49,931 nt of DNA from Orientia chuto str. Dubai (GTDB taxonomy: Bacteria > Pseudomonadota > Alphaproteobacteria > Rickettsiales > Rickettsiaceae), in contig NZ_LANP01000006.1 of NCBI RefSeq assembly GCF_000964595.1, forward strand, positions 1-49,931, read 5' to 3'. The position numbers and the translations under genes were made by a program. Position 1 is the first letter of the stretch. Every line of letters starts with the position of its first letter. The notes under the pieces were generated by a model. It was given only the letters and a program-made list of their open reading frames with translations. It did not search any database and had not been told where the DNA came from. Shown here in pieces: positions 29,963-39,845 of the stretch.

Positions 29963-30895
29963 TTAATCAACTTTTTTTTTGAACTCAGGTTTAAAATTAA
30001 TTAAATAAGCAGAACATATAATTATTATGCTTCCTATTATTGTTAATATAGTTAATTGTTCTTTAAATACCACTACTCCTATCAGTGTAGCAAACAATAT
30101 TCTAATATATTGGAATTGAACAATAAGTATGGGCGTAGAATATTTAATAGCAGTAGTATAACATAATTGTGCACTGACTCCTAATATAGCAATACTAAAT
30201 AAAATTGCTATATCTTGTATAGTCAATAGTTCAAACACTGATAATCCATCAATATTTAATGTCAACGATAGAAAAGAAACAATTGATGTACCTAGGTAAG
30301 TATATAATACAATAGTAATGATAGAATCATGCTTAGATAAAATTTTGGTAATAATTGCACAGTTAGCTGCCAATATGTTAGCTAATAAAGCAGCAACTAT
30401 AGCTAATTTTGAGGTAAAAAATATTGGCTCAGCTTCTAATGATATAGATGGTTTCATTATTATCAATGTAACTCCTAAATATCCTGTAAAGATTAATACC
30501 CATTTTAGAGGACTGATATCTTCCTTTAAAATTATTTTAGAAAAAATGGCAGTGAATAATGCTTCTGTCATACCAATAGAAGTAGCAAGTATTATAGGTA
30601 AGTTACGGTAGGCATAGTAATTAACCAACATTGCTCCAACTAGTAAAACAATCCTTAATAAATGAATATACAACTTATCTGTCCTTAATAATAATACTTT
30701 ATGTTTTGCAAAGTAAGGTACAAATAGAATTAATCCACAGCAACTTTTAATAAATACTATAAGCAATGTTGAAACCTCAGAAGGTAGTTTTTTAGCTAAC
30801 ATCATAGAAATACTTAATAGTAAAGCTCCCAAAAGTGCTAAAATAATAGCTATTGTTTTCGCACTCGGTCTAATAGTAACAAACATTATTGACAA
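29963..30895 (-). CDS. EamA-family (DMT superfamily) transporter
   Basis: An inner-membrane protein of 310 residues with about ten hydrophobic helices arranged as two EamA repeats. The first contains NYYAYRNLPIILATSIGMTE and ALFTAIFSKIILKEDISPLK, and the second ends IRILFATLIGVVVFKEQLTI. Rickettsiales use DMT members to import host metabolites such as S-adenosylmethionine, but the substrate here cannot be read from sequence. The N-terminus is short; ATG at 30895 is the first plausible start. Confidence 0.85.
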   Translation of the reverse strand: MSIMFVTIRPSAKTIAIILALLGALLLSISMMLAKKLPSEVSTLLIVFIKSCCGLILFVPYFAKHKVLLLRTDKLYIHLLRIVLLVGAMLVNYYAYRNLPIILATSIGMTEALFTAIFSKIILKEDISPLKWVLIFTGYLGVTLIIMKPSISLEAEPIFFTSKLAIVAALLANILAANCAIITKILSKHDSIITIVLYTYLGTSIVSFLSLTLNIDGLSVFELLTIQDIAILFSIAILGVSAQLCYTTAIKYSTPILIVQFQYIRILFATLIGVVVFKEQLTILTIIGSIIIICSAYLINFKPEFKKKVD

Positions 30896-31013
30896 TTAGA
30901 GAAATAAATGATAGCTATATAGTCTCATAACCATAGATTTTTATAGTAGATGGTAGCATAAATCTAAAAGATTTCAAAGAAGTTAATTCTATCTTAGGAT
31001 GTATCTGTAATTA

Positions 31014-32969
31014 ATGACTTTATTTTCTACCAATTGCATTTATTTTAAGTTTAGTATGTTATGTAGAATATTATTACTACAATTGATATTTTTAATTGCA
31101 ACAATTAATTCAATTCAAGCAAGATGGAAGTGTTATAATGATAGTGATTTAGAAATAATACATTTTGATCAAAATATTATAGTTAATAGTGATGGCTCAA
31201 GTGAAGAAATAATTGAACAGCAAGTAAAAATTCTCAATGAGGCTGGCCGCAAAATTTTTACTAATTACATGCTAGAATATGATAGTGTAAATTCTCAGCT
31301 AGACTTAATAATTGCTAAAACTATTTTTGAGGGTAAGGAATACAATGTTGATCTTAAATCAGTTCATGATCTTCCACTAATTAGTGAAAAATATGGGTTT
31401 CATCACAAGAGACAAATTTTAATAAACTTTACTAAAGTAGAAGTTGGTACAGAAATACATTTGGTATATAAAAGAAAAAATCAAACAATTGCCCCAAACT
31501 ATTATGACGATATATTTGAATTTGGTAATGGTGGATGGCATCAAAAAGGACATATTAAAATTAATTCTGCATTACCATTATATATTAAAATTAATGATCC
31601 ATATAATGTATTAGAAGTCAAAACAAGTTCTAAAGATAAATTTCACTCTGCTGAAATAACTTTGGTTAAAGCATTAACTACAGAGTTAACAAATGAACCT
31701 GAAAATTCATTATTAAGCAATCAGCTAAAAACTTGGGTATCTATTTCATCTACTAACACCTGGGAAGATGTAGCAGGTAAATTTACTGATGATTATTATA
31801 AAATATTAAACCAAAAGCTACCTAAATTGTTTCAAGTCATTGCTAATAAAGCAAAAAAATATTCAAGCTATGAGGATCAAGTTAACTCTGTTACTTCAGA
31901 TTTAAGTCATGTTATTCAATATCATGGAGATTATCGATCAATTAGATATGGTCGATTTGTGCCTTGGAATTTAGCGCAAATTGCAGAAGCTCAATTAGGT
32001 GACTGTAAAGATTTTTCTATTAGTGCTGCTGCAATTTTACAAAATATAGGCTATAAAGTACAGCCAGCTTTTGTTAATAGAGGAATACGCTCTTTTGAAA
32101 CTAAATTATGGCTTCCGTGCGTAAGCCATTACAATCATGCTATACTCAGAGCTACTAGTGAAGATGGCAAGTTGCATTGGATTGATCCTACTAATTTTGT
32201 AAGCATGGCTGGTGGAACTTTTCCTGATATTGCTAATAGAATGTCGCTAGTACTGGATCCAGAAAATTCTAGTTATGCTCAAATACCAAATATTAATCCA
32301 GATCATTCACAACTTATATTAACAACATCAATATCAAGAACTGAAAAAAATTCTGCCTATTGGAAAACTAAATTAACTCTTCTAGGAGAGCAGGCATATT
32401 TAATAACTGGTGCAGAGCTGAAGAATTCGCAGCAAGAAGTAAAAGATTTGATTTTTAAATGGGCAAGTGGCACTTCTTTGGAAGAACAAGATAAAAAAAG
32501 AATCGTTTTGCCAGATTTAACTTCAAGAATAGTAAAAGATTTAACTTTTGAATGTGAGTATAACAAGCCTAACTCATTGTTTCAATCTAATCTTGGCTCA
32601 GTATTAATGCTATACCATACCTACTTATCGCATATTTCTGGTTCCGAACCAGATCAGATTGGGGACCTTTTTTTGGGTTTGCCACGCACTATTACTCATG
32701 TAATTGAAATAAAGGATGAAAAAATAGAAAACATTAATATTTTTAACTTTGAAATTGATACTCCATGGGTTTATATTCATAGATTTTGTCAGTGTCAAGG
32801 TAACGATATAAAAATTACAGTTAAAGTGATATTCCGCAAATCTTTAATATTAAATAAAGATCTAAAAAGCGATGTATATAAAAAGTTAAAAGATGCTATT
32901 AAACAAAATTTTGAATTAACAGCAATAGTTTTTAATGATTCTAAAAAACATGAAATACAGTCTAATTAA
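31014..32969 (+). CDS. Exported DUF3857/transglutaminase-like protein, catalytic triad intact
   Basis: A 651-residue protein with a hydrophobic N-terminal signal region (LCRILLLQLIFLIATI, then SIQA), so it is probably periplasmic or surface exposed. Met16 (MLCRILLL) may be the better start for a signal peptide. The first 230 residues form a DUF3857 domain. The transglutaminase-like core has Cys331 in LGDCKDFSISAA, His375 in HYNHAIL and Asp391 in HWIDPTN, a complete Cys-His-Asp triad. The C-terminal 200 residues are beta-rich. Proteins of this architecture are thought to act as proteases or transglutaminases; the substrate is unknown. A paralogue follows 24 bp downstream, likely in the same operon. 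Confidence 0.85.
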   Translation: MTLFSTNCIYFKFSMLCRILLLQLIFLIATINSIQARWKCYNDSDLEIIHFDQNIIVNSDGSSEEIIEQQVKILNEAGRKIFTNYMLEYDSVNSQLDLIIAKTIFEGKEYNVDLKSVHDLPLISEKYGFHHKRQILINFTKVEVGTEIHLVYKRKNQTIAPNYYDDIFEFGNGGWHQKGHIKINSALPLYIKINDPYNVLEVKTSSKDKFHSAEITLVKALTTELTNEPENSLLSNQLKTWVSISSTNTWEDVAGKFTDDYYKILNQKLPKLFQVIANKAKKYSSYEDQVNSVTSDLSHVIQYHGDYRSIRYGRFVPWNLAQIAEAQLGDCKDFSISAAAILQNIGYKVQPAFVNRGIRSFETKLWLPCVSHYNHAILRATSEDGKLHWIDPTNFVSMAGGTFPDIANRMSLVLDPENSSYAQIPNINPDHSQLILTTSISRTEKNSAYWKTKLTLLGEQAYLITGAELKNSQQEVKDLIFKWASGTSLEEQDKKRIVLPDLTSRIVKDLTFECEYNKPNSLFQSNLGSVLMLYHTYLSHISGSEPDQIGDLFLGLPRTITHVIEIKDEKIENINIFNFEIDTPWVYIHRFCQCQGNDIKITVKVIFRKSLILNKDLKSDVYKKLKDAIKQNFELTAIVFNDSKKHEIQSN

Positions 32970-32993
32970 AGAGCTAGCTATTTAGGTAATGTT

Positions 32994-34916
32994 ATGACAC
33001 ATAAAATCTTTAAATCTTTATTACCATTGATATTGTTAATAACATTTCTCAATTCTTCAAATGCAGAGTGGCAGAATTTTGATGATAGTGTAATAGAAAT
33101 TAAGTCATGTAGTCTAGATATAGCAATTGATGCAAATGGATTCAGTGAATACTTAGTTTATATTCATGCTAAAATCCTTAAAGAGCAAGGTCGCATGTTT
33201 TTTGCTAGTTATCGTGTGCCATACCTATATAGAGAAAACATTGATTCAATAAAAATACTTAAAGCCAAAACAATCTTGAATGGCAAGGAATATATTGTGC
33301 CTGTTAATTTTATCGAGTATAAACCATTAGCTGCTATTAGCTTTGGCAGTGATATTTACAAGCAAGTATCAATAACTTTTCCTAAACTAGAAATCGGAGC
33401 AGAAATATTTCTAAAATATAAAGTTACTACAAAATCTCCGATTGAAGGTTTTTATAGTGGTCATTTTGGATTATATCCGTATGGATATCATAAAAAAATG
33501 CAAATAAATATTAATTCTAAATTGGCTTTAAATACTAAGATTAGTGATCCATATAACAAACTAAAAGTTATTTCTAGTGCTACTGCAAATACTGCAGTGA
33601 ATAATAAAGATGCTATTAAAATAACTTTAATGAAGCCGTTAACTATAGAGCTAAAAAATGAACCACAAGAATCAATTTTAAATGACAAATACGCTACTTG
33701 GATTTCTGTATCAACCGTTAGCAAATGGGAAGAATTAGGAGATAAGTTAAGTAAAGATTATTTTAAAGTTATTAATCAACCATTACCAAAATTATTTGCT
33801 GTTATTGCTAAAGAAGCGAAGAGATATTCAAGTTACATAGAACAAATTAATTTTGTAACTTCAATGTTCAACGAAAAAATACAATATGCTCCAGGATGGT
33901 ATTCAATTAATGGCAAGTTTGTTCCCAGAAACTTGATTAAAATTACAGATTCTGAAAAAGGAAATTGTAGAGACTTTGCTGTTAGTATAGCTGCAATATT
34001 AAAAAGTATAGGGTATAAAGTACAACCTGCCTTAATAAAAATAGGAAAAATTACTCCAGTATTGTACCTTCCTGATGTTAATGTGTTTAATTATGTTATA
34101 CTTAAGATTATTGATAAAAATGGTAAAATATACTGGATTGATCCATGCAATAGTTTAAGCATGGCTAATGGTATTTTTCCTGATATTGCAGATAGAATGG
34201 CACTAGTATTGGATTCTGAAAGGTCAAGCTATGAACGTGTTCCCAGTATTGATCCAAATCATTCCCAAGTAATTCATGACCGTATTCTAGAAATTAAAGA
34301 TAATGTAGCTAACTGGAAAGGGAGAACAAGTTATATAGGAGAAGAATCTGCCATTATGCTTCATTCTAAGCTACTTTATATGTCACAGCAACAATTAAAG
34401 GAATTATTTTTTAATTATATAAGTGGTACTTATTTGGAAGAGCATAATAAGAAAAGCCTGATCTTTCCAAGCTTAAATTTAAAGCTACCAAGAATAGTTA
34501 ATGATGGTACTATCGGATATGAATATAATACTACTCACCAAATAAAAAAAACTAATTTAGGTTATGTTTTATTAAATCCAATATGGGATTATCCAGCTTT
34601 CAATAGCATAACTAGTGTTTCTCCAACTCAAATAGGAGATCTTTTTATAGGTAACCCTTGTACAAATTATAACCACCTTATAATCAAGAACTTAAAACTA
34701 AAAAATATTGACCGCTTTAACTATATAATTGATACTCCATGGATTTACGTTGAACGGTCATGCAAGTATCAAGGTAATGATACAGAAATTATCTCTAAAG
34801 TAATTGTACGGCAATTTTTAATACCAAGTAACGAATTAAAAAGCGAAACATATCGAAATCTGAAGAATGATATTGAACAATACTTTAGTAAAAGTGCACT
34901 AGTTTTAGTTGAATAA
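32994..34916 (+). CDS. Exported DUF3857/transglutaminase-like paralogue with His-to-Tyr change in the triad
   Basis: A 640-residue paralogue of the preceding gene, with a clearer signal peptide (IFKSLLPLILLITFLNSSNA then E). Shared landmarks include ISDPYNKLKVI versus INDPYNVLEVK, IGYKVQPALI versus IGYKVQPAFV, GIFPDIADRMALVLD versus GTFPDIANRMSLVLD, and IDTPWIYVERSC near the end. The core keeps Cys325 (GNCRDFAVS) and Asp383 (YWIDPCN), but the position of His375 is Tyr367 (NYVIL versus NHAIL). With the general base gone it is probably catalytically dead or altered, perhaps a binding partner of the active copy. A ribosome-binding site (AGGTAA) precedes the ATG. Confidence 0.85.
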   Translation: MTHKIFKSLLPLILLITFLNSSNAEWQNFDDSVIEIKSCSLDIAIDANGFSEYLVYIHAKILKEQGRMFFASYRVPYLYRENIDSIKILKAKTILNGKEYIVPVNFIEYKPLAAISFGSDIYKQVSITFPKLEIGAEIFLKYKVTTKSPIEGFYSGHFGLYPYGYHKKMQININSKLALNTKISDPYNKLKVISSATANTAVNNKDAIKITLMKPLTIELKNEPQESILNDKYATWISVSTVSKWEELGDKLSKDYFKVINQPLPKLFAVIAKEAKRYSSYIEQINFVTSMFNEKIQYAPGWYSINGKFVPRNLIKITDSEKGNCRDFAVSIAAILKSIGYKVQPALIKIGKITPVLYLPDVNVFNYVILKIIDKNGKIYWIDPCNSLSMANGIFPDIADRMALVLDSERSSYERVPSIDPNHSQVIHDRILEIKDNVANWKGRTSYIGEESAIMLHSKLLYMSQQQLKELFFNYISGTYLEEHNKKSLIFPSLNLKLPRIVNDGTIGYEYNTTHQIKKTNLGYVLLNPIWDYPAFNSITSVSPTQIGDLFIGNPCTNYNHLIIKNLKLKNIDRFNYIIDTPWIYVERSCKYQGNDTEIISKVIVRQFLIPSNELKSETYRNLKNDIEQYFSKSALVLVE

Positions 34917-35200
34917 ATACTGTGTATATATGATTTGTTAAAAATTATAGTAAAAAAATATATTAAAATTTAAAATTTTCTATGCATCTATTCTGCTTTG
35001 ATTAGTTAAATATTATATGTCGTAACAATATACCAAATTTCTTACAGCTTAAAGTAAAAAAAAATTAATAAAATAAATTGACATTAAATGTACATTATAG
35101 TATAAATGCTTGAAGTTAAGTTTTAACCATTAGCGCAAATTATATGTTGCCTGCTTTTTGTTTAGGCAATATGCTTTGGTATTCTTACTTGATTTAATTA

Positions 35201-35289
35201 GTTTTAGCTTTATTGGCTAACATATAGGCTTAGTTTCCATCTTCAGACCTTCCTGTTACAAGCCATATGTTAGCCAGTAAAGCTAAAAC
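35201..35289. repeat. Long palindrome, 25-bp arms
   Basis: The arms at 35201-35225 and 35265-35289 are reverse complements with 24 of 25 matching, and GGCTT/AAGCC extends the stem after a one-base bulge. The inner loop is about 28 nt. No T-run follows. It lies in the 885-bp spacer between the DUF3857 genes and sixA; a smaller hairpin (TTGCCT...AGGCAA) sits at about 35153-35175. No frame is seen in the rest of that spacer. Confidence 0.75.
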
Positions 35290-35581
35290 CTCTATATAGA
35301 TTAACCTTATGGCACTCATCTTAAAGTTTTATTTCTATATAGTATGGCATATTAATTACAATTAAACAACCCTCAAGTTAATAGTTTTGAAATTATCTAT
35401 CATAATTTTAACTTATAAGAGTATATTGCAACGATATTGTGTAAATTATATAGTAAATAAAGCAGTGCTTATAAAAGCATGTAGTTACAAGATTTTACCC
35501 ATATTAACCCCTAAAAAAAATAGCTAGGTATGATTTGTATTTTTAACATATTTTATTGCTATACTTCTCCATTCTTTAAAG

Positions 35582-35701
35582 CTTCAGTTTTAAGTTAAAA
35601 ATTTAGAATTAACAGAATGCTTAATAGGCTAAAGCATTCTATATTTAACGGTATCTTATATGTTCAAGCTTAAAGGAACCTTCTCTAATTCTAAACTGAA
35701 G
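35582..35701. mobile_element. 120-bp IS982-derived MITE-like element
   Basis: Terminal inverted repeats CTTCAGTTTTAAGTT (left) and AATTCTAAACTGAAG (right) bound 120 bp. Internal words (AGAATTAACAGAATGCTTAA and CTAAAGCA) are those of the IS982-type right end. There is no coding capacity. Confidence 0.6.
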
Positions 35702-35801
35702 TTTTGCGTATTTATTAAATAATAACTTAGAATAAAAATTATTTGTGTCATTATAGTAAATATGTTTGAATTAGCTTTTTTAATTACAGATAGAAAACTA
35801 A

Positions 35802-36278
35802 ATGAAACAAACATTGCTTATGAGACATGGAGATGCTCAGTATCATATTAAAGATTTTTCCAGACCACTTAGTAAACTAGGAAAACAAGCAGTAACAAAA
35901 GCAGCTTATTTTCTACATAAATTCAATATTGAAAAAGTATTGTGTTCTCCTAGTATTCGCACTTTGGAAACATTGAATATTATTAAGACGGCAATGTCAA
36001 TTGAGATTAATAATACTATTATAGATAAGTTATATCAAAGTAATGCAGAAAATATTATCAATATTGTCCAACAGCAACCAGATGATATACAAACATTACT
36101 TATTATAGGGCATCAGCCATCCTTATGTGAGTTTTTAAATTTAACAGTAGCACAAAATGATATCAACCTCAAGCTACTTCCAGCTTGCATAGTAGCTATA
36201 CAATATGTAACTACTTCTTGGGTTACCTTGTTAACAAGATCGGGAGTAGTATATGATATCTTTATTCCTAATCATTAA
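35802..36278 (+). CDS. SixA-like phosphohistidine phosphatase
   Basis: A histidine phosphatase superfamily member of 158 residues. Catalytic motif LMRHGDA at 6-12 (His9), Arg in CSPSIRTLET, and the second catalytic His in IIGHQPSL. SixA removes phosphate from His of phosphotransfer proteins such as ArcB or PTSNtr enzymes; the target here is unknown. It lies 11 bp upstream of addA and is probably cotranscribed with it. Confidence 0.85.
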   Translation: MKQTLLMRHGDAQYHIKDFSRPLSKLGKQAVTKAAYFLHKFNIEKVLCSPSIRTLETLNIIKTAMSIEINNTIIDKLYQSNAENIINIVQQQPDDIQTLLIIGHQPSLCEFLNLTVAQNDINLKLLPACIVAIQYVTTSWVTLLTRSGVVYDIFIPNH

Positions 36279-36289
36279 GTTTTAGTATT

Positions 36290-39200
36290 ATGAATGTTAA
36301 TCAATTACTAGCTTCTGATCCACATATATCATGTTGGGTATCAGCTTCCGCTGGTACAGGAAAAACTAAAGTCTTAACTGATCGAGTATTAAGGTTATTA
36401 CTATCTGGAGCCAAACTACATAAAATATTATGCTTAACCTTTACTAATGCCACTGCTAATGAAATGCTGAATAGAATTGTTAATCAGCTAAAGAGCTGGG
36501 CATGCATGGATAATGCAACACTAGTTATTAGCATGCATAATGTGCTAGGTATAAATCCAACTGATAATCAAGTATTACGAGCTAGATCCTTGTGTCAGGA
36601 ATATTTACAAGCAAAAGAAAATATTGCTATTCAGACTATTCATAGCTTTTGCCAGCATTTACTACAAAAATTTCCAGTAGAAGCTGGCATTAATGCAAAT
36701 TTTAGTATTTTAGATGAGCTAAAGATCAAAGAAATAATTAATTTTATTCAGCAAAATTTAGTTCACAATAGTAGTGAACTACAAGCATCACTAAAATTTA
36801 TTATTAATTCCAAGCATGAAAATAGTATAACACAACTAATTCATAGCATAATAGATAATCAGCAAAAGTTTTTATTATTATTAGAGAATTATTCAACTGC
36901 CGAAAGTTACAAAAATTTTCTTTTAAAATATTTTCATCTTAGTAATAAAGAGTCAGTTATTAAGCAGCTTTTTTCTAAATTTATTCAGTATCCTATCTCA
37001 AAGCATAACAACAACAGCAAGCTTATAACTAACTTGATTGAATATCAACAATTAGATTATTTATCATTTGTTCAGCAGCTTGATCAAATAATAGCTTTAT
37101 TTTTAACAAATAATGGTCAAAGAAAACGTAATTTAATTAATCAAGATTTAAAAAAAACAGATTTAAGAGAATATCTTTCTTCATTACAAGAAGATATTTT
37201 GCAAGCACATGATATGCTTAATTCCATAAAAATAATAGACTCAACATATCATTTATATAATGTTGCTATAGTAGTGCTTGATTTATACCAACATTATAAA
37301 TTATCTAATAACTGTCTTGATTATAATGATTTAATTCGTTATTCCAACAAATTATTAAGGGATAATTTAAATAAAGATTGGATATTATATAAACTTAATC
37401 AGTCTATTGATCATATTTTAGTTGATGAAGCACAGGATAACAGTTTGGAGCAATGGAATATTATTCTTACTTTACTGAGTGATTCACTCGCTGGAGGAGA
37501 AAAGAATAATCACTCAACCTTTTTTGCGGTAGGAGATAATAAGCAGGCAATTTATAGTTTCCAGGGAGCCGATGTTAATATATTTAATACTCTTAACAAA
37601 GAGCTAAAAAGTAGTTTCATTGCTGCTAAAAAAATATTTAAATCTGTAAGTTTAGACATATCTTATCGTTCTACTCAAGAAGTATTAGATATTGTTTATA
37701 AAGTATTTTCAGATCTAAGCTTAGAAAGTCCTGAATTATTTAATAGTAGTGATTTAGTAAAATTGAAATGTGCTAGAGAAGCAAATTATGGCTCTGTACA
37801 GTTATGGGATATAGAAACTACTAAAACTAAGTCACAAAATGCTAAAGAAGTTTTTTGGCCAATAGCTTTTACAGATAAAAGTAATGAAATTTCTAGCGAT
37901 AGTTCTTGTTTGCTAGCTAAGAAAATTGCCCATTATATCAATCTTCAAATTTCATCTCAAAGAATTTTATCTTCTACTAAGCAACCAATACAATACTCAG
38001 ATTTTCTTATTTTGGTAAGGCGTAGGAATAAATTTGTAAAACAGTTAGTTGTTGAGCTTAGAAAGCTTAATCTAAAAGTTTCTGGTATCGACAGAGTATC
38101 ATTGAAAGATCATTTATCTATAATCGATTTAGTAGCTCTTGCTAAGTTTGTAATTACTCCAAGTGATGACTTAAATTTAGCTTGTTTACTTAAATCTTCA
38201 TTTATTGGTTGCTCTGAAGAAGATATCTATTTTTTATGCAAGAACAAGGAACTAAAAGATAGTATATGGCAATTTTTAGCTGTAGTTCAAAAAGATAATT
38301 TATATTATCAAAATATAGTCAATAAACTACTAAAATTCATTGAGTTATACTGTACTACTACTCCTGATTATTTTTTTCATTTAGTAATAGAAGTATTAAA
38401 TTATCGGCAAGTGTTAATTAATGCTAATATTGAAGATGGAAATGACATTATTGACGAATTTCTAAAAACAGTAGAGTATTTTTTTGCATCTTTTTCTCCC
38501 AGTTTAAGAGAATTTATTATTTGGTTTGAGAGTCATGATTTTGAAATAAAAAGAGATGTTGATACTCAAGATTGTATAAATATCATGACTATTCATGCTG
38601 CCAAAGGTCTGCAAGCCCCGATAGTAATTCTGCCAGATACTACCACATTACCTATTAGCCCCTCTGGTATATTATGGGATAATAATGGTAATATGTTATG
38701 GCCAACGCAATCTCAGTATTACAATGATTATTTCAAAAAACAGATAGAGATTTTAAAAAGTGCTGATTATCAAGAGTATTTAAGGCTGCTTTATGTTGCA
38801 ATGACAAGAGCTGAAGATGAATTAATTATTTGTGGTTATAGCATAACTGCAACTTTGTCGCAAGGATGCTGGTATAATATTATCCAAAAATCGATATCTA
38901 AAATTTTTGGAATTAGTAGAAGAGAATGTAATTTAGGCTTTACATACATTAATAAAGTGGTATACAATAGAGCAGAGATTTCTTCAGAATTGGCAGTAAA
39001 TTTAGAACAAGAAGGCAGTCATTTTAAATATGGCAATTCTTTAAAAGAGAAATCTTATATTAAAATTGGTCAAGGTAAGAATGACTGCTCAACTTTATTA
39101 AATTTGATTTTTGATTTTAAGTTTGAGCTAAATAGAGTATTAGAATTAAAGTTTTTAAATGTTAATTTAATATCATTAAGTAAATTTAGTCCACTAGATG

Positions 39201-39718
39201 GAGAATATGGAATTAATTATGGAGTTATTTGTCACAAAATTTTAGAGGAAGTAGTAAAAAATAGAACTGCAAAGTTCTTAGTTAATAATCATTATTTTAA
39301 ATTATTAACAATTAAGCAAAAAAACAAAGTAGAGAAAACTTTAAATGCTCTATTTGCAAGCCAAGAATTTAATTATTTATTAAATAGCTATGAATTAAAG
39401 AGTGAAGTAAATTTAGGGCTTATACAATTAAGCAATAACTCTAGCATTGAAAATAACCATGATATGTTTCATATTGATAATGCAAAAGTTTTTGTTTTTA
39501 AAAGAATTGATCTCTTAGTAATTAAGAATAATCATGTTATTATTATTGATTATAAAACTGATTTTTCAGTTCCTAAAACACAATTTAAAGTTCAAGCTTC
39601 ATATTTGAAGCAATTACGATCTTATTATGATATAGTAAAACTGATTTATCCTGCACATAAAGTAAGTGCAAAAATTTTGTGGCTTGAAAATATATATTTC
39701 ATGAATATAAATTTATAG
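36290..39718 (+). CDS. addA: Double-strand break repair helicase-nuclease AddA
   Basis: AddA with AddB resects broken DNA ends for RecA. At 1142 residues it is full length. Superfamily 1 motifs: Walker A SASAGTGKT (18-26), Walker B ILVDEAQDN (Asp379-Glu380), VGDNKQAIYSFQGA (III), SYRST (IV), TIHAAKG (V, about 767) and LLYVAMTRAEDEL (VI, about 833). The C-terminal nuclease has YGVICHKILEE and the IIDYKTD motif with Asp1087 and Lys1089. All expected residues are there. No addB lies in this window. Confidence 0.94.
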   Translation: MNVNQLLASDPHISCWVSASAGTGKTKVLTDRVLRLLLSGAKLHKILCLTFTNATANEMLNRIVNQLKSWACMDNATLVISMHNVLGINPTDNQVLRARSLCQEYLQAKENIAIQTIHSFCQHLLQKFPVEAGINANFSILDELKIKEIINFIQQNLVHNSSELQASLKFIINSKHENSITQLIHSIIDNQQKFLLLLENYSTAESYKNFLLKYFHLSNKESVIKQLFSKFIQYPISKHNNNSKLITNLIEYQQLDYLSFVQQLDQIIALFLTNNGQRKRNLINQDLKKTDLREYLSSLQEDILQAHDMLNSIKIIDSTYHLYNVAIVVLDLYQHYKLSNNCLDYNDLIRYSNKLLRDNLNKDWILYKLNQSIDHILVDEAQDNSLEQWNIILTLLSDSLAGGEKNNHSTFFAVGDNKQAIYSFQGADVNIFNTLNKELKSSFIAAKKIFKSVSLDISYRSTQEVLDIVYKVFSDLSLESPELFNSSDLVKLKCAREANYGSVQLWDIETTKTKSQNAKEVFWPIAFTDKSNEISSDSSCLLAKKIAHYINLQISSQRILSSTKQPIQYSDFLILVRRRNKFVKQLVVELRKLNLKVSGIDRVSLKDHLSIIDLVALAKFVITPSDDLNLACLLKSSFIGCSEEDIYFLCKNKELKDSIWQFLAVVQKDNLYYQNIVNKLLKFIELYCTTTPDYFFHLVIEVLNYRQVLINANIEDGNDIIDEFLKTVEYFFASFSPSLREFIIWFESHDFEIKRDVDTQDCINIMTIHAAKGLQAPIVILPDTTTLPISPSGILWDNNGNMLWPTQSQYYNDYFKKQIEILKSADYQEYLRLLYVAMTRAEDELIICGYSITATLSQGCWYNIIQKSISKIFGISRRECNLGFTYINKVVYNRAEISSELAVNLEQEGSHFKYGNSLKEKSYIKIGQGKNDCSTLLNLIFDFKFELNRVLELKFLNVNLISLSKFSPLDGEYGINYGVICHKILEEVVKNRTAKFLVNNHYFKLLTIKQKNKVEKTLNALFASQEFNYLLNSYELKSEVNLGLIQLSNNSSIENNHDMFHIDNAKVFVFKRIDLLVIKNNHVIIIDYKTDFSVPKTQFKVQASYLKQLRSYYDIVKLIYPAHKVSAKILWLENIYFMNINL

Positions 39719-39845
39719 GCATATACTGTTATAGTAAGTTTTAAAATCACCATGTATAGTTTGTACTATACAAACCACTAACTTAAATATTAAGTTTAAG
39801 CATAGTTTTATATATTTTTAACTAAAAATTGTCTTAATTTTTTTT

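Noticed and set aside
33488-33724. 78-codon minus-strand frame
   Set aside because: Antisense inside the second DUF3857 gene.
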